53,032 nucleotides of DNA from Kiloniellales bacterium (GCA_028282935.1 JANQGU010000190.1:1-53032), one strand, 5' to 3'. Positions 17,437-28,054 are shown, counted from the stretch's first letter. A program made the numbers and translations. Notes: generated by a model not told the origin, from the sequence alone.

Positions 17437-18339
17437 GTGGATTACTGTGTCTTCATCCACACCAACCACAAGCAAGTGACCGGCGCGCTGGTCGCGGAGC
17501 ACGCCTTGACGCGCAACTCGCGCAACGCGGGCAAGTTCGACGTCCGCATCATCCACACCAGGGACCATCCCTTCCTGCATGAGCGGGAAGGGCAGCTCTA
17601 TCGGCGCAACGGGGTCGACCGGCCGTGGCGCAACGACGATCTGCAGTCTTTCACGCTGCTGCGCTTCATGCCGCCGGAGCTGATGGGCTATCGCGGCCGG
17701 GCGGTGGTGATCGATCCCGATGTCTTCGCCCAGGGCGACGTCTGGGACCTCCTGACCCGCGACATGGGCGGAAAGGCGATCCTCTGCCGCCGGCGCTCGG
17801 GGCCGAAGAAGTGGGCCGGCTGCTACGCCAGCAGCGTCATGCTGCTCGACTGCGCCAAGCTCACCCACTGGCGGGTCGAAGAGGACTTCAAGGAGATGTT
17901 CGAGTTCAAGCGCGACTACATGGACTGGATCAGCCTGAAGCTGGAACCCAGGAGCACGCTCGGCAAGCTGGAGAACGAGTGGAACGACTTCGACAGGCTG
18001 ACGCCGCGGACCAAGATGCTCCACAACACGCGGCGCATGACCCAGCCCTGGAAGGCCGGCCTGCCGATCGACTTCACGCCCGCGGATACCTTCTGGCCCT
18101 TCCCGCCGGTCGGCTGGGCGATGCGCTGGCGGCGGCGCCTGCTCGGAGACTACGCGCTGCTCGGCCGCTACAAGCCCCACCCGGATCCGAACCAGGAGAA
18201 CTTCTTCTTCGGCCTGCTGCGCGAATGCCTGGAGAAGGGGATCGTCACCGAGGAGATGATCCGGGCCGAGATGCGCGACAACCACGTCCGTCACGACGCC
18301 TTCGAGGTTCTGGAGCGCACCCCGCCGCTCGCCGCCTGA
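17437..18339 (+). CDS. GT8-like glycosyltransferase, tandem copy 2
   Basis: 300 residues, the paralogue of the preceding gene at the same length and largely collinear. Shared blocks include VVIDPDVFAQGDVWDLLTRD (DxD), SSVMLLDCAKLTHW, YMDW, HNTRR-TQPWKAG and HPDPNQENFFFGLLRECLEK. They differ most around 205-235, where this copy has an aromatic stretch (ADTFWPFPPVGWAMRW). That suggests different acceptors. The GTG start has GGAG 9 bases upstream. It ends 28 bases from the convergent UbiM-like gene. Confidence 0.7.
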   Translation: MDYCVFIHTNHKQVTGALVAEHALTRNSRNAGKFDVRIIHTRDHPFLHEREGQLYRRNGVDRPWRNDDLQSFTLLRFMPPELMGYRGRAVVIDPDVFAQGDVWDLLTRDMGGKAILCRRRSGPKKWAGCYASSVMLLDCAKLTHWRVEEDFKEMFEFKRDYMDWISLKLEPRSTLGKLENEWNDFDRLTPRTKMLHNTRRMTQPWKAGLPIDFTPADTFWPFPPVGWAMRWRRRLLGDYALLGRYKPHPDPNQENFFFGLLRECLEKGIVTEEMIRAEMRDNHVRHDAFEVLERTPPLAA

Positions 18340-18367
18340 TGCGGCCTCGACCGCGATCTCCCTGGGA

Positions 18368-19576
18368 TCAGGCGGCTTCGTCGGTCAGTTGCCGCAGGAT
18401 CGCGTGGCGCGCCGGGCGCAGGAGATTGCCGAGATGCAGCAGGGCATCCCGGGCGAAGCGCGCCGGCGGCCGCTCGTCGGTGTAGAGGCCGACCAGCAGG
18501 TTGGTGCCCAGATAGATCGGCCGCGCCACCCGGTCGTGGGCGAGGTGATATCGGCGCAGCCCCCCGGCCGCGCCGATATCGCCCTCTCTCACCCGGGCCG
18601 CCCGGATCTCCCGGGCCAGCACGGCGGCGCCGCGCAGGCCGAGGTTGAAGCCGTGGGCGGTGACCGGGTGCATGCCCACGGCGGCGTCGCCGATCGCCGC
18701 GAAGCGGCGGCCGCAGAAACGGTCGGCGTAGACGGCGACCAGGGGATAGACGTGGCGTTCCCCGAGGAGGCGCATGGCGCCGAGCCGCTCCGCGAAACGG
18801 CGCGCGATGTCGCGGCCGAAGGCCTCTTCGTCCATCGCCAGCACCTCTGCGGCATCGTCGCTGGGCAGGGTGACGACGACGGAGCTGCGCCGTCCGGTCA
18901 AGGGAAGCACCGCCAGCGTCCGGCCGTAGTGGAAGCACTCGAAGGCCGTGTCGTCATGGTCCTCGTCGTGTTCCATCCGGCAGACGATGCAGCTGCGCCC
19001 GAAGTCGCGCAGCCGTGCCGCGATGCCGAAGCGCCGCCGGGTTTCCGAGAAGCGGCTGTCGGCGGCGACCAGCAGGCGCGCCTGCAAGCGGCGACCGTCG
19101 TCGAGCAGCGCCCAGGCCGTCTCTTCGTTGCTACCTGCCGCGACCACCGAGCGCCCGTCGATCACCTCGACCCCGGCGACCTCCCGGGCCGCGGCGAAGG
19201 CGGCGCGGCGGATCAGGTTGTTCGGGACCAAGCGCCCGAGATAGTCCTTGCCGCTGTCGCGGTGATCGAAATGCAAGGCGTAGGCGGACTGGCCGTTGAC
19301 GACCTTGGCGTGGCGAATGAGCGATACCTCCGCCGCCGCTATCCGCGGCCAGATGTCGAGGTCGCGCAGGATCCCCTCCGAGCGATGGGTGAGGGCGATG
19401 TCACGGCCGTCGGCCGGTGGATCGGCGAGGATCGAACGGGGCTGCCGCTCGACGACCGCGATGTCGAGACCGCATCCTTCCAGCGCCCGAACGAAGCCGA
19501 GCCCGGCCGGTCCCGCGCCCACGATGATCAGATCGTAGGTCTCTGTCCGACCCTGGGTCGGCGCCGCTGTCGTCAT
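18368..19576 (-). CDS. ubiM: FAD-dependent monooxygenase, probable UbiM-type ubiquinone hydroxylase
   Basis: 402 residues of the UbiH/COQ6-like flavoprotein hydroxylases. Motifs: IIVGAGPAGLGFVRAL (FAD Rossmann, about 15-30), a DG motif near 135 and GDAAVGMHPVTAHGFNLGL (the second FAD motif; the M-HPVTAHGFNLGL form is, as I know it, characteristic of UbiM). UbiM hydroxylates the ubiquinone ring in some proteobacteria, replacing one or more of UbiI, UbiH and UbiF. I start at 19576 because AGGAG lies just upstream. A longer version to 19657 has no ribosome-binding site. It stands apart from other ubi genes, as is common for ubiM. Confidence 0.75.
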   Translation of the reverse strand: MTTAAPTQGRTETYDLIIVGAGPAGLGFVRALEGCGLDIAVVERQPRSILADPPADGRDIALTHRSEGILRDLDIWPRIAAAEVSLIRHAKVVNGQSAYALHFDHRDSGKDYLGRLVPNNLIRRAAFAAAREVAGVEVIDGRSVVAAGSNEETAWALLDDGRRLQARLLVAADSRFSETRRRFGIAARLRDFGRSCIVCRMEHDEDHDDTAFECFHYGRTLAVLPLTGRRSSVVVTLPSDDAAEVLAMDEEAFGRDIARRFAERLGAMRLLGERHVYPLVAVYADRFCGRRFAAIGDAAVGMHPVTAHGFNLGLRGAAVLAREIRAARVREGDIGAAGGLRRYHLAHDRVARPIYLGTNLLVGLYTDERPPARFARDALLHLGNLLRPARHAILRQLTDEAA

Positions 19577-19824
19577 GCGAATCTCCTGGAGGACCTTTTC
19601 CGTCCTCGTCGACGTAGCTCCAGCTTGCAAGCGGCGACAAACCTCGCCCGGGGTCAATGATCCATGTCAGATCGAGCGTTCTTCGCGTGGCTTTCCGGTG
19701 CCGGCCGTCGTGGGTCCGGCCGCTCGCCGGCCTGACGACGCAGACCGTGACGCGGGTGAGAGCTGCGGCCCGGCGACCGCGCAAGGCGACAGGCCGCCAC
19801 GGGTGCCGGCGCGATCTCCGCGGA

Positions 19825-19839
19825 CGCTCCTTGGTATTA
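19825..19839 (+). repeat. Dispersed 15-bp element, copy 3
   Basis: CGCTCCTTGGTATTA. Here the element includes the stop codon (TAA on the minus strand, 19837-19839) of the DAO-family oxidase, so it is inverted relative to that gene compared with copies 1 and 2. Confidence 0.5.
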
Positions 19840-21108
19840 CAGGCTCTTCACGAGCTGATTGGCCGCGAAGGCCAGGCGGTAGAGGCGCGACATGACAGGG
19901 GCCGAGGGGACGCGGCACGGCTCCGAGATCGGCAGCGGCAGGTCCTCTTCCTTACCCCCCGACAACAGCTCGGCCATGGCCTTGCCGAAGATCGTGCCCG
20001 GCGTGATCCCGCGGCCGTTGTAGCCGATGGGGGTGTAGAGCCCTTCGGCCAGGCGGTGGATGCGCGGCAGGTGATCGGGTGTCATGGCGATCCGACCGTG
20101 CCAGCCGTGCTCGAAGGCGACCTTGCCGAGATCGGGGAAGAGGCGCCCCAGGGTCCTTTCGGCCCACCTGCTGGACAGTCCCTCGATGCCGCCGATGACG
20201 CTTCCCATCGAGCCGATGATGAGCCGCCCGAAGGCATCGCGGCGCAGCGAGAACATGATCGGGCCGGTGTCCCATAGTCCCTGGCCGCCGCTCAGGATGG
20301 CGCGGCCGCGCGCGCCCAGGGGCTCGGTGGCGAGCTGGAAGAACCGGATCAAGGTGACGGTCTTCCTCAGCCCCGGCCAGAGGTCGTCCGTATAGGCGTT
20401 GGTGCCCAGGACCACCGACTTGGCCGTGACCCTGCCGCGATCGGTCTCGACGACCCATCCGTTGCCGTCGCGGCGGAGCGTCCGGGCCGCGACCCCGGTG
20501 GCGATCTTCGCCCCGGCGCCTTGGGCCGCGCGCGCCAGGCCCCGGACATAGCCCATGGGATTGATGGTGCCGGCCCGGCGATCGACCAGGCCGCCATGGA
20601 AACGGTCGCTGCCGATCAGCGCCGCCGCCGCGTCCCGCGACAGCAGTTCGACCGGCGCGCCGAGGCGGCGCCATTCCTCTGCGCGGCGGGCGAGGTCGGC
20701 ATAGCCTTTCGGCGAGTGGGCCGCGTGGATGGTCCCGGTCCGCGTGGCCTCGCAGCGGATCTGGTGCCGCTCGATCAGGGATTGGACGTAGTCCGGCGCG
20801 TCGCCCAGCACCTTGACGAGGGCGGCGCCCCGCGCGTCGCCCAGGCGGCGGCGCACGTCCTGCGGCGGCAGCCACAAGCCGGCGTTGACCAGCCCGACGT
20901 TGCGGCCCGATCCGCCGTAGCCGATCCGCCGCGCCTCGAGGAGCTGGCAGTCGATGCCGCGCTCGGCCGCGTGCAGCGCGGTCGAGAGACCAGTGAAGCC
21001 GCCGCCGACGATCGCGAGATCGGTCGCGGTGTCGCCCTCCAGCGGCGCCGACAGATCGGCTTCCGCCGCCGAGGCCTCCCACAGCGAAATCGCCGGTTCT
21101 GCTGCCAT
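19837..21108 (-). CDS. FAD-dependent amine/D-amino-acid oxidase (DAO family)
   Basis: 423 residues. Near the N-terminus are LAIVGGGFTGLSTALHAAER (FAD Rossmann) and a GYGGSGRNVGLVNAGLW segment, the pattern of gamma-glutamylputrescine oxidase and related DAO enzymes. Late motifs are HGWHGRIAMTPDHLPRIHRL and YTPIGYNGRGITPGTIFGKA, the FAD-closing region. The likely reaction is oxidative deamination of an amino acid or N-substituted amine, giving H2O2 and ammonia. I use the ATG at 21108; a TTG at 21150 adds 14 poorly supported residues. No puu genes lie beside it, so the substrate is open. H2O2 from this enzyme would suit the nearby exported catalase-peroxidase, but that link is inference. Confidence 0.78.
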   Translation of the reverse strand: MAAEPAISLWEASAAEADLSAPLEGDTATDLAIVGGGFTGLSTALHAAERGIDCQLLEARRIGYGGSGRNVGLVNAGLWLPPQDVRRRLGDARGAALVKVLGDAPDYVQSLIERHQIRCEATRTGTIHAAHSPKGYADLARRAEEWRRLGAPVELLSRDAAAALIGSDRFHGGLVDRRAGTINPMGYVRGLARAAQGAGAKIATGVAARTLRRDGNGWVVETDRGRVTAKSVVLGTNAYTDDLWPGLRKTVTLIRFFQLATEPLGARGRAILSGGQGLWDTGPIMFSLRRDAFGRLIIGSMGSVIGGIEGLSSRWAERTLGRLFPDLGKVAFEHGWHGRIAMTPDHLPRIHRLAEGLYTPIGYNGRGITPGTIFGKAMAELLSGGKEEDLPLPISEPCRVPSAPVMSRLYRLAFAANQLVKSL

Positions 21109-21256
21109 GATGTCGGCCGTCCATTCCGCCGGTGCCGCGATCCTCGGCAAGGCGCCGAGCCTTGACGCCGGCTGTCCGCCGAAGGTTGAATGACGGGAGA
21201 TAGCGTGTCAATTTTCAATATACTTGTTCTATATACCGGAACAACTGGAGGGCGGG

Positions 21257-21667
21257 GTGCGCGAGCTCAAGGTGTCGGTGGCGGAGATGGTCGAGGCCGC
21301 ACGCGCCCGGATCGAGGAGGTGGAGACCGAGGACGCCCTGGCCATGCTCGGCGATCCCTCGGTCGTCTTCGTCGACCTCAGGGACGTGCGGGAGCGACAG
21401 CGCTCGGGCCATATCCCGGGCAGCTTTCACTGTCCCCGCGGCATGGCCGAGTTCTGGGTCGATCCGAAGAGCCCCTACTTCAAGGAGATCTTCGGGCAGG
21501 CCAAGACCTTCGTCTTTCACTGCGCGTCGGGCTGGCGCTCGGCCTTGACCGTCGCGACGCTCCAGGACATGGGCTTCGAGGCCGCCCACCTGAAGGAGGG
21601 CTTCGCGAGCTGGCAGAAGCACGGCGGGGCGGTCGCGTTTCCCGAGCCGAGGCCCGAGCCGAGGTAA
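21257..21667 (+). CDS. Single-domain rhodanese-like sulfurtransferase
   Basis: 136 residues, one rhodanese fold. VVFVDLRDVRERQRSGHIPG is the CH2A-type segment and FHCASGWRSAL holds the catalytic Cys loop (CASGWRS). The six-residue loop after Cys fits a sulfur carrier rather than a phosphatase. There is no signal peptide. I start at the GTG at 21257 because GGAGGG precedes it; a TTG at 21224 is possible but has no ribosome-binding site. It is divergent from the DAO-family oxidase, with an AT-rich promoter-like stretch at about 21205-21235. Confidence 0.8.
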   Translation: MRELKVSVAEMVEAARARIEEVETEDALAMLGDPSVVFVDLRDVRERQRSGHIPGSFHCPRGMAEFWVDPKSPYFKEIFGQAKTFVFHCASGWRSALTVATLQDMGFEAAHLKEGFASWQKHGGAVAFPEPRPEPR

Positions 21668-21689
21668 GGGACGGCGAGCCTTTCCACCA

Positions 21690-21860
21690 CCTTTTCCCGC
21701 AGGGCCGCTCGGCGCTAGGCGAGGAACGGGCGTAGCGGGTTGCGCCAGGGCGCAGCATCCGGAAGATGCCGCTCAGGACCCGCAGATCATCGGGGCGGAG
21801 GACGCCGCGCGATCGCCTAGCGGATGTTCCGTTTCCTTCTCGACTCGGCTCATGGACCAC
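21690..21860 (-). mobile_element. IS5-type transposase remnant
   Basis: On the minus strand, 21809-21741 reads RGVLRPDDLRVLSGIFRMLR, then PGA. This fits the N-terminal segment of IS5-family transposases (RGVPRVDDRRVLNGIFWVLR, then SGAPWRDLP). Downstream the match is lost and the frame breaks, and no catalytic DDE region or inverted ends are visible, so only a fragment remains. It lies between the rhodanese gene and the katG promoter, marking an old insertion and deletion. Confidence 0.5.
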
Positions 21861-21898
21861 ATCCGAGCGTCCCTCCCGGGGCGCTTTCGAGGAGTCCT

Positions 21899-21912
21899 CT
21901 CACAATTGTGAG
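21899..21912. promoter_or_regulatory. 14-bp perfect palindrome upstream of katG
   Basis: CTCACAATTGTGAG is perfectly self-complementary and lies 34 bases before the Irr-box-like site, in front of the exported katG. It is a plausible dimer operator; the regulator is unknown. Confidence 0.4.
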
Positions 21913-21945
21913 TTGCGCCATGAGCGGGACTTGCTAGTTTTCTAC

Positions 21946-21962
21946 TTAAGAATAATTCTAAA
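21946..21962. promoter_or_regulatory. Irr-box (ICE)-like inverted repeat upstream of katG
   Basis: TTAAGAA-TAA-TTCTAAA matches the alphaproteobacterial iron control element TTTAGAA-N3-TTCTAAA at 13 of 14 arm positions. The core AGAAT-A-ATTCT is a perfect palindrome. It overlaps a likely promoter (TTGCTA at 21931, AT-rich -10 region near 21953) about 180 bases before the katG start. Irr senses heme/iron, so iron- or heme-linked control of katG is inferred. A PerR/Fur-type protein is the alternative reader. Confidence 0.5.
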
Positions 21963-22048
21963 TTTTGCGAGGGCGCGACACGCCTCGGAACTCGTGAGAA
22001 CAGCGGCCGATCCCGGGCCTCGGGCTGCGCTTCCGTCACGCTAGGTGA

Positions 22049-24379
<2,331 letters not shown>

Positions 24380-24392
24380 GTCCACGGAAAGG

Positions 24393-24429
24393 CGCTCGGA
24401 CGCTGCCGAAGCACGGCGGCGTCCGAGCG
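24393..24429. terminator. Bidirectional stem-loop between katG and iclR-type gene
   Basis: The arm at 24393-24407 (CGCTCGGACGCTGCC) pairs with 24415-24429 (GGCGGCGTCCGAGCG) over 15 bp with one G-U, and the loop is 7 bases. It sits 13 bases past the katG stop and between convergent genes, so it can serve both. It lacks a long U-tract. Confidence 0.6.
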
Positions 24430-24484
24430 TCGCTTTCGGCCGGATGCCGCGCGATCGATCGGACCCGCCCGGGCGCGGTTAGAT

Positions 24485-25285
24485 CTAGAGGTCCTTCAAG
24501 GACTCCGAGACCTCGTCGGCGGCGCGCAGCAGCAGCGCGCCGATCTCCTCGTCGCGGCCCTCGCTCAGGTTGACGTCGGGCAGGGAGACGCCGATGGCCG
24601 CGACGGGCTGGCCGTCCGGCAGGCGCAGGACCGCGCCGAAGCTGAAAATGCGCTCGCGGTACTCGCCCCGGTCGACGGCGTAGCCGCGCGCCCGCGTCTC
24701 CGCGACGTCGGCGTCCAGGCGCTTGATGGAGGTGATGGTCCTGTCGGTGAAGCGGGTCAGGCGGCCGCGCACCTGGTCCCGCAGGCGGTCGTAGTCCGCC
24801 GCCAGCAGGGCCTTGCCGGTGCCGACGCAGTGCATCGGCGCGCTGCCGCCGATCGGGTTCCACGAGCGGATGGGCTTGGTGCTCTCGATCTTGTCGATGT
24901 AGATGACCGAGAGGACATCGGGCACGGCGAGGTAGATCGCCTCGCCGGTCTCTCGCGACAGCATCCGCATCTGCGGCGCGGCGATCCTCGGCAGGTCCAG
25001 GTTCCCGATGACCGAGAGGCCGACCTGCCAGACCTTCATCGTCGCCGAATAGGACCTCGATTCCGAGCTGCGGACGTAGCCGAGGGCCGTCAGCGTCCGC
25101 AGCAGGCGGAAGGTGTTGGACTTGGTCAGCGCGAGCTCGCGCGAGAGCTCGGTCACGCCCTTGCCGGACTTCGACCGCGCCAGCGCCTCAAGAACCTGCA
25201 GGCCCTTGGACAGGGTCGAGTCCACGCGGACCGGACGCTCCGCCTTGGGGCTGTCGGGCTTCGCTTTCGACGGGGCCGCTTTCAT
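24485..25285 (-). CDS. IclR-family transcriptional regulator
   Basis: 266 residues. The winged helix (about 22-85; STLSKGLQVLEALARSKSGK, then LALTKSNTFRLLRTLTALGY) is followed by the IclR effector domain (about 95-262; SVIYIDKIES, MHCVGTGKALLA, IGVSLPD). These proteins bind a small carboxylate-type ligand and control catabolic genes. The ATG at 25285 is chosen as the first one before clear family sequence; AGGAG lies about 15 bases upstream, which is long. It starts 34 bases after the stop of the molybdoenzyme gene and is probably co-transcribed with it, so self-control through the palindrome at 27679 is likely (inference). Confidence 0.85.
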   Translation of the reverse strand: MKAAPSKAKPDSPKAERPVRVDSTLSKGLQVLEALARSKSGKGVTELSRELALTKSNTFRLLRTLTALGYVRSSESRSYSATMKVWQVGLSVIGNLDLPRIAAPQMRMLSRETGEAIYLAVPDVLSVIYIDKIESTKPIRSWNPIGGSAPMHCVGTGKALLAADYDRLRDQVRGRLTRFTDRTITSIKRLDADVAETRARGYAVDRGEYRERIFSFGAVLRLPDGQPVAAIGVSLPDVNLSEGRDEEIGALLLRAADEVSESLKDL

Positions 25286-25319
25286 GCGCTGAGGCCCAAG
25301 TCTCCTGGGTCCGGGTCCG

Positions 25320-27668
25320 TCACCCGCCGCCTCCGGAGAGGGGGGCGTCGAAGGCCTTGACCGGCGGCAAGGGGCCTTCGAACCTCCGGACCTCAACGAA
25401 GGCGGACTGCGCGGCCGGGCCCTGGGACAGGCGCGAGGTGCGGAGGTCGTGGGTCAGCACGTTGGGATTGCCGTGCCGCTCCAGGTGGTGGGGGTCGGAC
25501 AGGTCGGGGTCGTACCAGGCGCCGGTCCAGAGAAAGACGCAGCCCTGGCGGATGTCCTCGGTCACCACGGCGCCCGCCAGGCAACGCCCGCGCCGGTTCA
25601 GGACCAGGACCACGTCGCCGTCGGCGATGCCCCGGCCGGCGGCGTCCCGCGGATGGATCAGGATCGGTTCCCGGCCCTGGATCTTGCGGCTCCGGCTGAA
25701 GGCGCCGCTGTCGAACTGGCTGTGCAGCCGGGTCTCGGGCTGGCCCGAAAGCAGGTGCAGGGGAGTGTCCCTGGCGGCCGCCGTGCCCCAGTCGCGCGGC
25801 GGCAGCCAGGTCGGCTGTCCGGGACAGTCGTCGTAGCCGAAGCCGGCGATGGTGTCCGAGGCCAGCTCGATCCGGCCGCTGGGGGTCGCCAGCGGATGTG
25901 CCTCGGGGTCGGCGCGAAAGTCGGCGAGGTAGACCGCGTCCGGCGCCGGGTCGTCGAACTGCAGGACTCCGCCCTGCAGGAAGCTCTGCCAATCCGGCAG
26001 CTCGAAGCCTCGCTCGGCCGCTTGCCGCCGCATCTCGGCCCACATCTCCTCCTGCCAGTCCTCGGCGCTCAGGCCCCGGCTGAAGGCGGTGCCGAGCCCG
26101 AGGCGGCGCTCCAGCTCGGCGAAGATCTCGAACTCGCAGCGCGCCTCGTCCGGCGGCTCCACCACCTTGGGCATCGGCACCAGGGCGCTGTCCTGGCTGC
26201 CCGCGCCGAAGTCGTTGCGCTCCGGCGCCGCGGCGACGGGCAGCACGATATCGGCGTGGCGGGCCGTGGCCGTCCAGCCGATCTCGTTGACGATGACGGT
26301 CTCCGGCCGCTGGAAAGCTTGACGGAGGCGGTTCAGGTCCTGGTGATGGTGAAAGGGATTGCCCCCGGCCCACCAGACCATGCGGATGTTGGGGAAGCGC
26401 CGCCGCCGGCCGTTGTAGTCGTAGGCGCCGCCGGGGTTCAACAGCATCTCCGACAGCATGGCCACCGGCACGAAGTCCTCGACCGGGTTCTCCCCCTGGG
26501 GAAAGGACGGCCAGCGGAGCGGCCGGTCCATCGTGCCGATGCTGTCGTCGGCGCCGTAGCCGATGCCGAAGCCGCCGCCCGGGAGGCCGATCTGGCCCAG
26601 CATTGCGGCCAGGACCACGGTCATCCAGATCGGCTGCTCGCCGTGGTCGGCCCGCTGCAGCCCGACCGCCAGGCAAAGGAGGGTCGGCCCGGCGGCCATG
26701 TGACGCGCCAGGCCGCGCAGGCGTTCCGCCGGCAGGCCGGACTGCTCGGCCGCCCAGTCTGCGTCCTTGACGACGCCATCGGTCTCGCCCCGCAGATAGG
26801 CCGCGACCCGGTCGAAGCCGACGGTGTAGCGGGCCAGGAAGTCCGCGTCGTGCAGGCCTTCCGACAGCAGGGTATGGGCCAGGCCCATCATGACCGCCGT
26901 GTCCGAGCCGGGGCGGGGCGGCAGCCATTCCGCGTTCAGCGCCTCGGCGGCGTCGCCGCGCAGCGGGCTGACGTTGACGAATTCCACGCCGGCCTCCGCG
27001 CAGGCCGTGATCTCCCCGCGCAGCCGGTGCCGCCCGAGGCCGCCGCCGGAGATCTGGGCGTTGCGCAGCGGGATGCCGCCGAACATCACGACCAGGCGGC
27101 CTTCGCGGGCGATCACCCGCCAGCGGGTCGCCTGCTTCACGTGGTCGCGGAAGTTGCCGACGATGTGCGGCATCAGGACTAGCGCCGCGTTGTAGCTGTA
27201 GTTGCCCTCGGAACGCAGGAAGCCGCCCGCCGCGTTCAGGAAGCGCTTGAGCTGGCTTTGCGCATGGTGGAAGCGCCCGGCGCTGGCCCAGCCGTAGGAG
27301 CCGGCGTAGATCGCCTCGTTGCCATGGGTGGCCCGGATGCGGTTCAGCTCCTCGGCGACGAGGCCCAGCGCCCGGTCCCAGCTCACCTCGACGAAAGGCT
27401 CGGCACCTCTTTCGCCGGCAGGGTCCAGCGGACCGCGTTCCAGATAGCTGCGGCGGACCGCGGGGCGGCGGAGGCGGGCGCTGCCGCTCAGCCCCTCCGG
27501 AATGTTCTCGTTGATCCGCGAGGGGCTGGGGTCGTCCGGATGCGGCCGGACCGCGACCAGCCGTCCCTCGGACAGCTCCGCCAGGCCCACGCCCCAGTGG
27601 CTGGAGGTCAGGAGGTGGCTCGAGGTCAGGAGCGGTCTCCGACCGGCGGGCGGCTCAGGCATGGCCAT
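25320..27668 (-). CDS. Molybdopterin-dependent oxidoreductase, BisC/TorA/DMSO-reductase family
   Basis: 782 residues without an Fe-S N-terminal domain or Tat signal, so it is a cytoplasmic BisC-like enzyme. TSSHWG near the N-terminus and GSYGWASAGRFHHAQSQLKR (about 124-143) mark the DMSO-reductase type; the Ser in WASAGR sits where the molybdenum-ligand Ser lies in that subgroup. Later cofactor-binding blocks include GGNPFHHHQDLNRL and LHLLSGQPETRLHSQFDSG. The likely reaction is reduction of an S- or N-oxide. The N-terminus carries a six-codon tandem duplication (LLTSSH, LLTSSH). No cytochrome or membrane partner is adjacent. The start at 27668 lacks a clear ribosome-binding site; an ATG at 27662 is the alternative. 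modABC elsewhere in the window would supply molybdate. Confidence 0.85.
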   Translation of the reverse strand: MAMPEPPAGRRPLLTSSHLLTSSHWGVGLAELSEGRLVAVRPHPDDPSPSRINENIPEGLSGSARLRRPAVRRSYLERGPLDPAGERGAEPFVEVSWDRALGLVAEELNRIRATHGNEAIYAGSYGWASAGRFHHAQSQLKRFLNAAGGFLRSEGNYSYNAALVLMPHIVGNFRDHVKQATRWRVIAREGRLVVMFGGIPLRNAQISGGGLGRHRLRGEITACAEAGVEFVNVSPLRGDAAEALNAEWLPPRPGSDTAVMMGLAHTLLSEGLHDADFLARYTVGFDRVAAYLRGETDGVVKDADWAAEQSGLPAERLRGLARHMAAGPTLLCLAVGLQRADHGEQPIWMTVVLAAMLGQIGLPGGGFGIGYGADDSIGTMDRPLRWPSFPQGENPVEDFVPVAMLSEMLLNPGGAYDYNGRRRRFPNIRMVWWAGGNPFHHHQDLNRLRQAFQRPETVIVNEIGWTATARHADIVLPVAAAPERNDFGAGSQDSALVPMPKVVEPPDEARCEFEIFAELERRLGLGTAFSRGLSAEDWQEEMWAEMRRQAAERGFELPDWQSFLQGGVLQFDDPAPDAVYLADFRADPEAHPLATPSGRIELASDTIAGFGYDDCPGQPTWLPPRDWGTAAARDTPLHLLSGQPETRLHSQFDSGAFSRSRKIQGREPILIHPRDAAGRGIADGDVVLVLNRRGRCLAGAVVTEDIRQGCVFLWTGAWYDPDLSDPHHLERHGNPNVLTHDLRTSRLSQGPAAQSAFVEVRRFEGPLPPVKAFDAPLSGGGG

Positions 27669-27678
27669 CTGTGCCGTT

Positions 27679-27700
27679 ATGCAAAACGATCATGTTGCAT
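27679..27700. promoter_or_regulatory. Candidate IclR-type operator
   Basis: ATGCAA-N10-TTGCAT, centred on GATC, lies 11 bases upstream of the molybdoenzyme start. The imperfect 22-bp inverted repeat has the size of IclR-family operators. The adjoining iclR-type gene makes self-control a reasonable guess. Confidence 0.4.
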
Positions 27701-28054
27701 TCTGGGACCATCGGGTCGAGCTGTCATCCCTCGGCGAAGGGGCCTTCCAAGGATCTCCGGCCGATGCCGCTACGCCTCGGATTCAATCTCGCATTTTCTC
27801 TTGGACCCTTTCGCGGATAATCCCCCTGGTCTCTTGCAGAGCGGTACGAGAGCCGGGGCGCGGCGCTCAGTAAGGCACTCGAACAGCGTTCGCCAAATCC
27901 CAAGCCCCGAACCTTGATGCGGCACCGGCCGCCCGATTCGACCGAGGCCCTGCGTCAGGGCAGGATTGCTGCAGTGCAAAAAAAGCGTTGATCGGCGGCG
28001 GCTTTGCCACAAAGCTTGCGGCTCCTTTCCGCGAGCGACCTGGAGGCGAGGGCG
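27701..28054. other. Divergent intergenic region, molybdoenzyme gene / panB
   Basis: Apart from the panB ribosome-binding site (GGAGGCGAGGG just before 28055) and an A7 run near 27972, I see no gene, RNA or strong hairpin in this 354-base stretch. It must contain both promoters. Confidence 0.4.
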
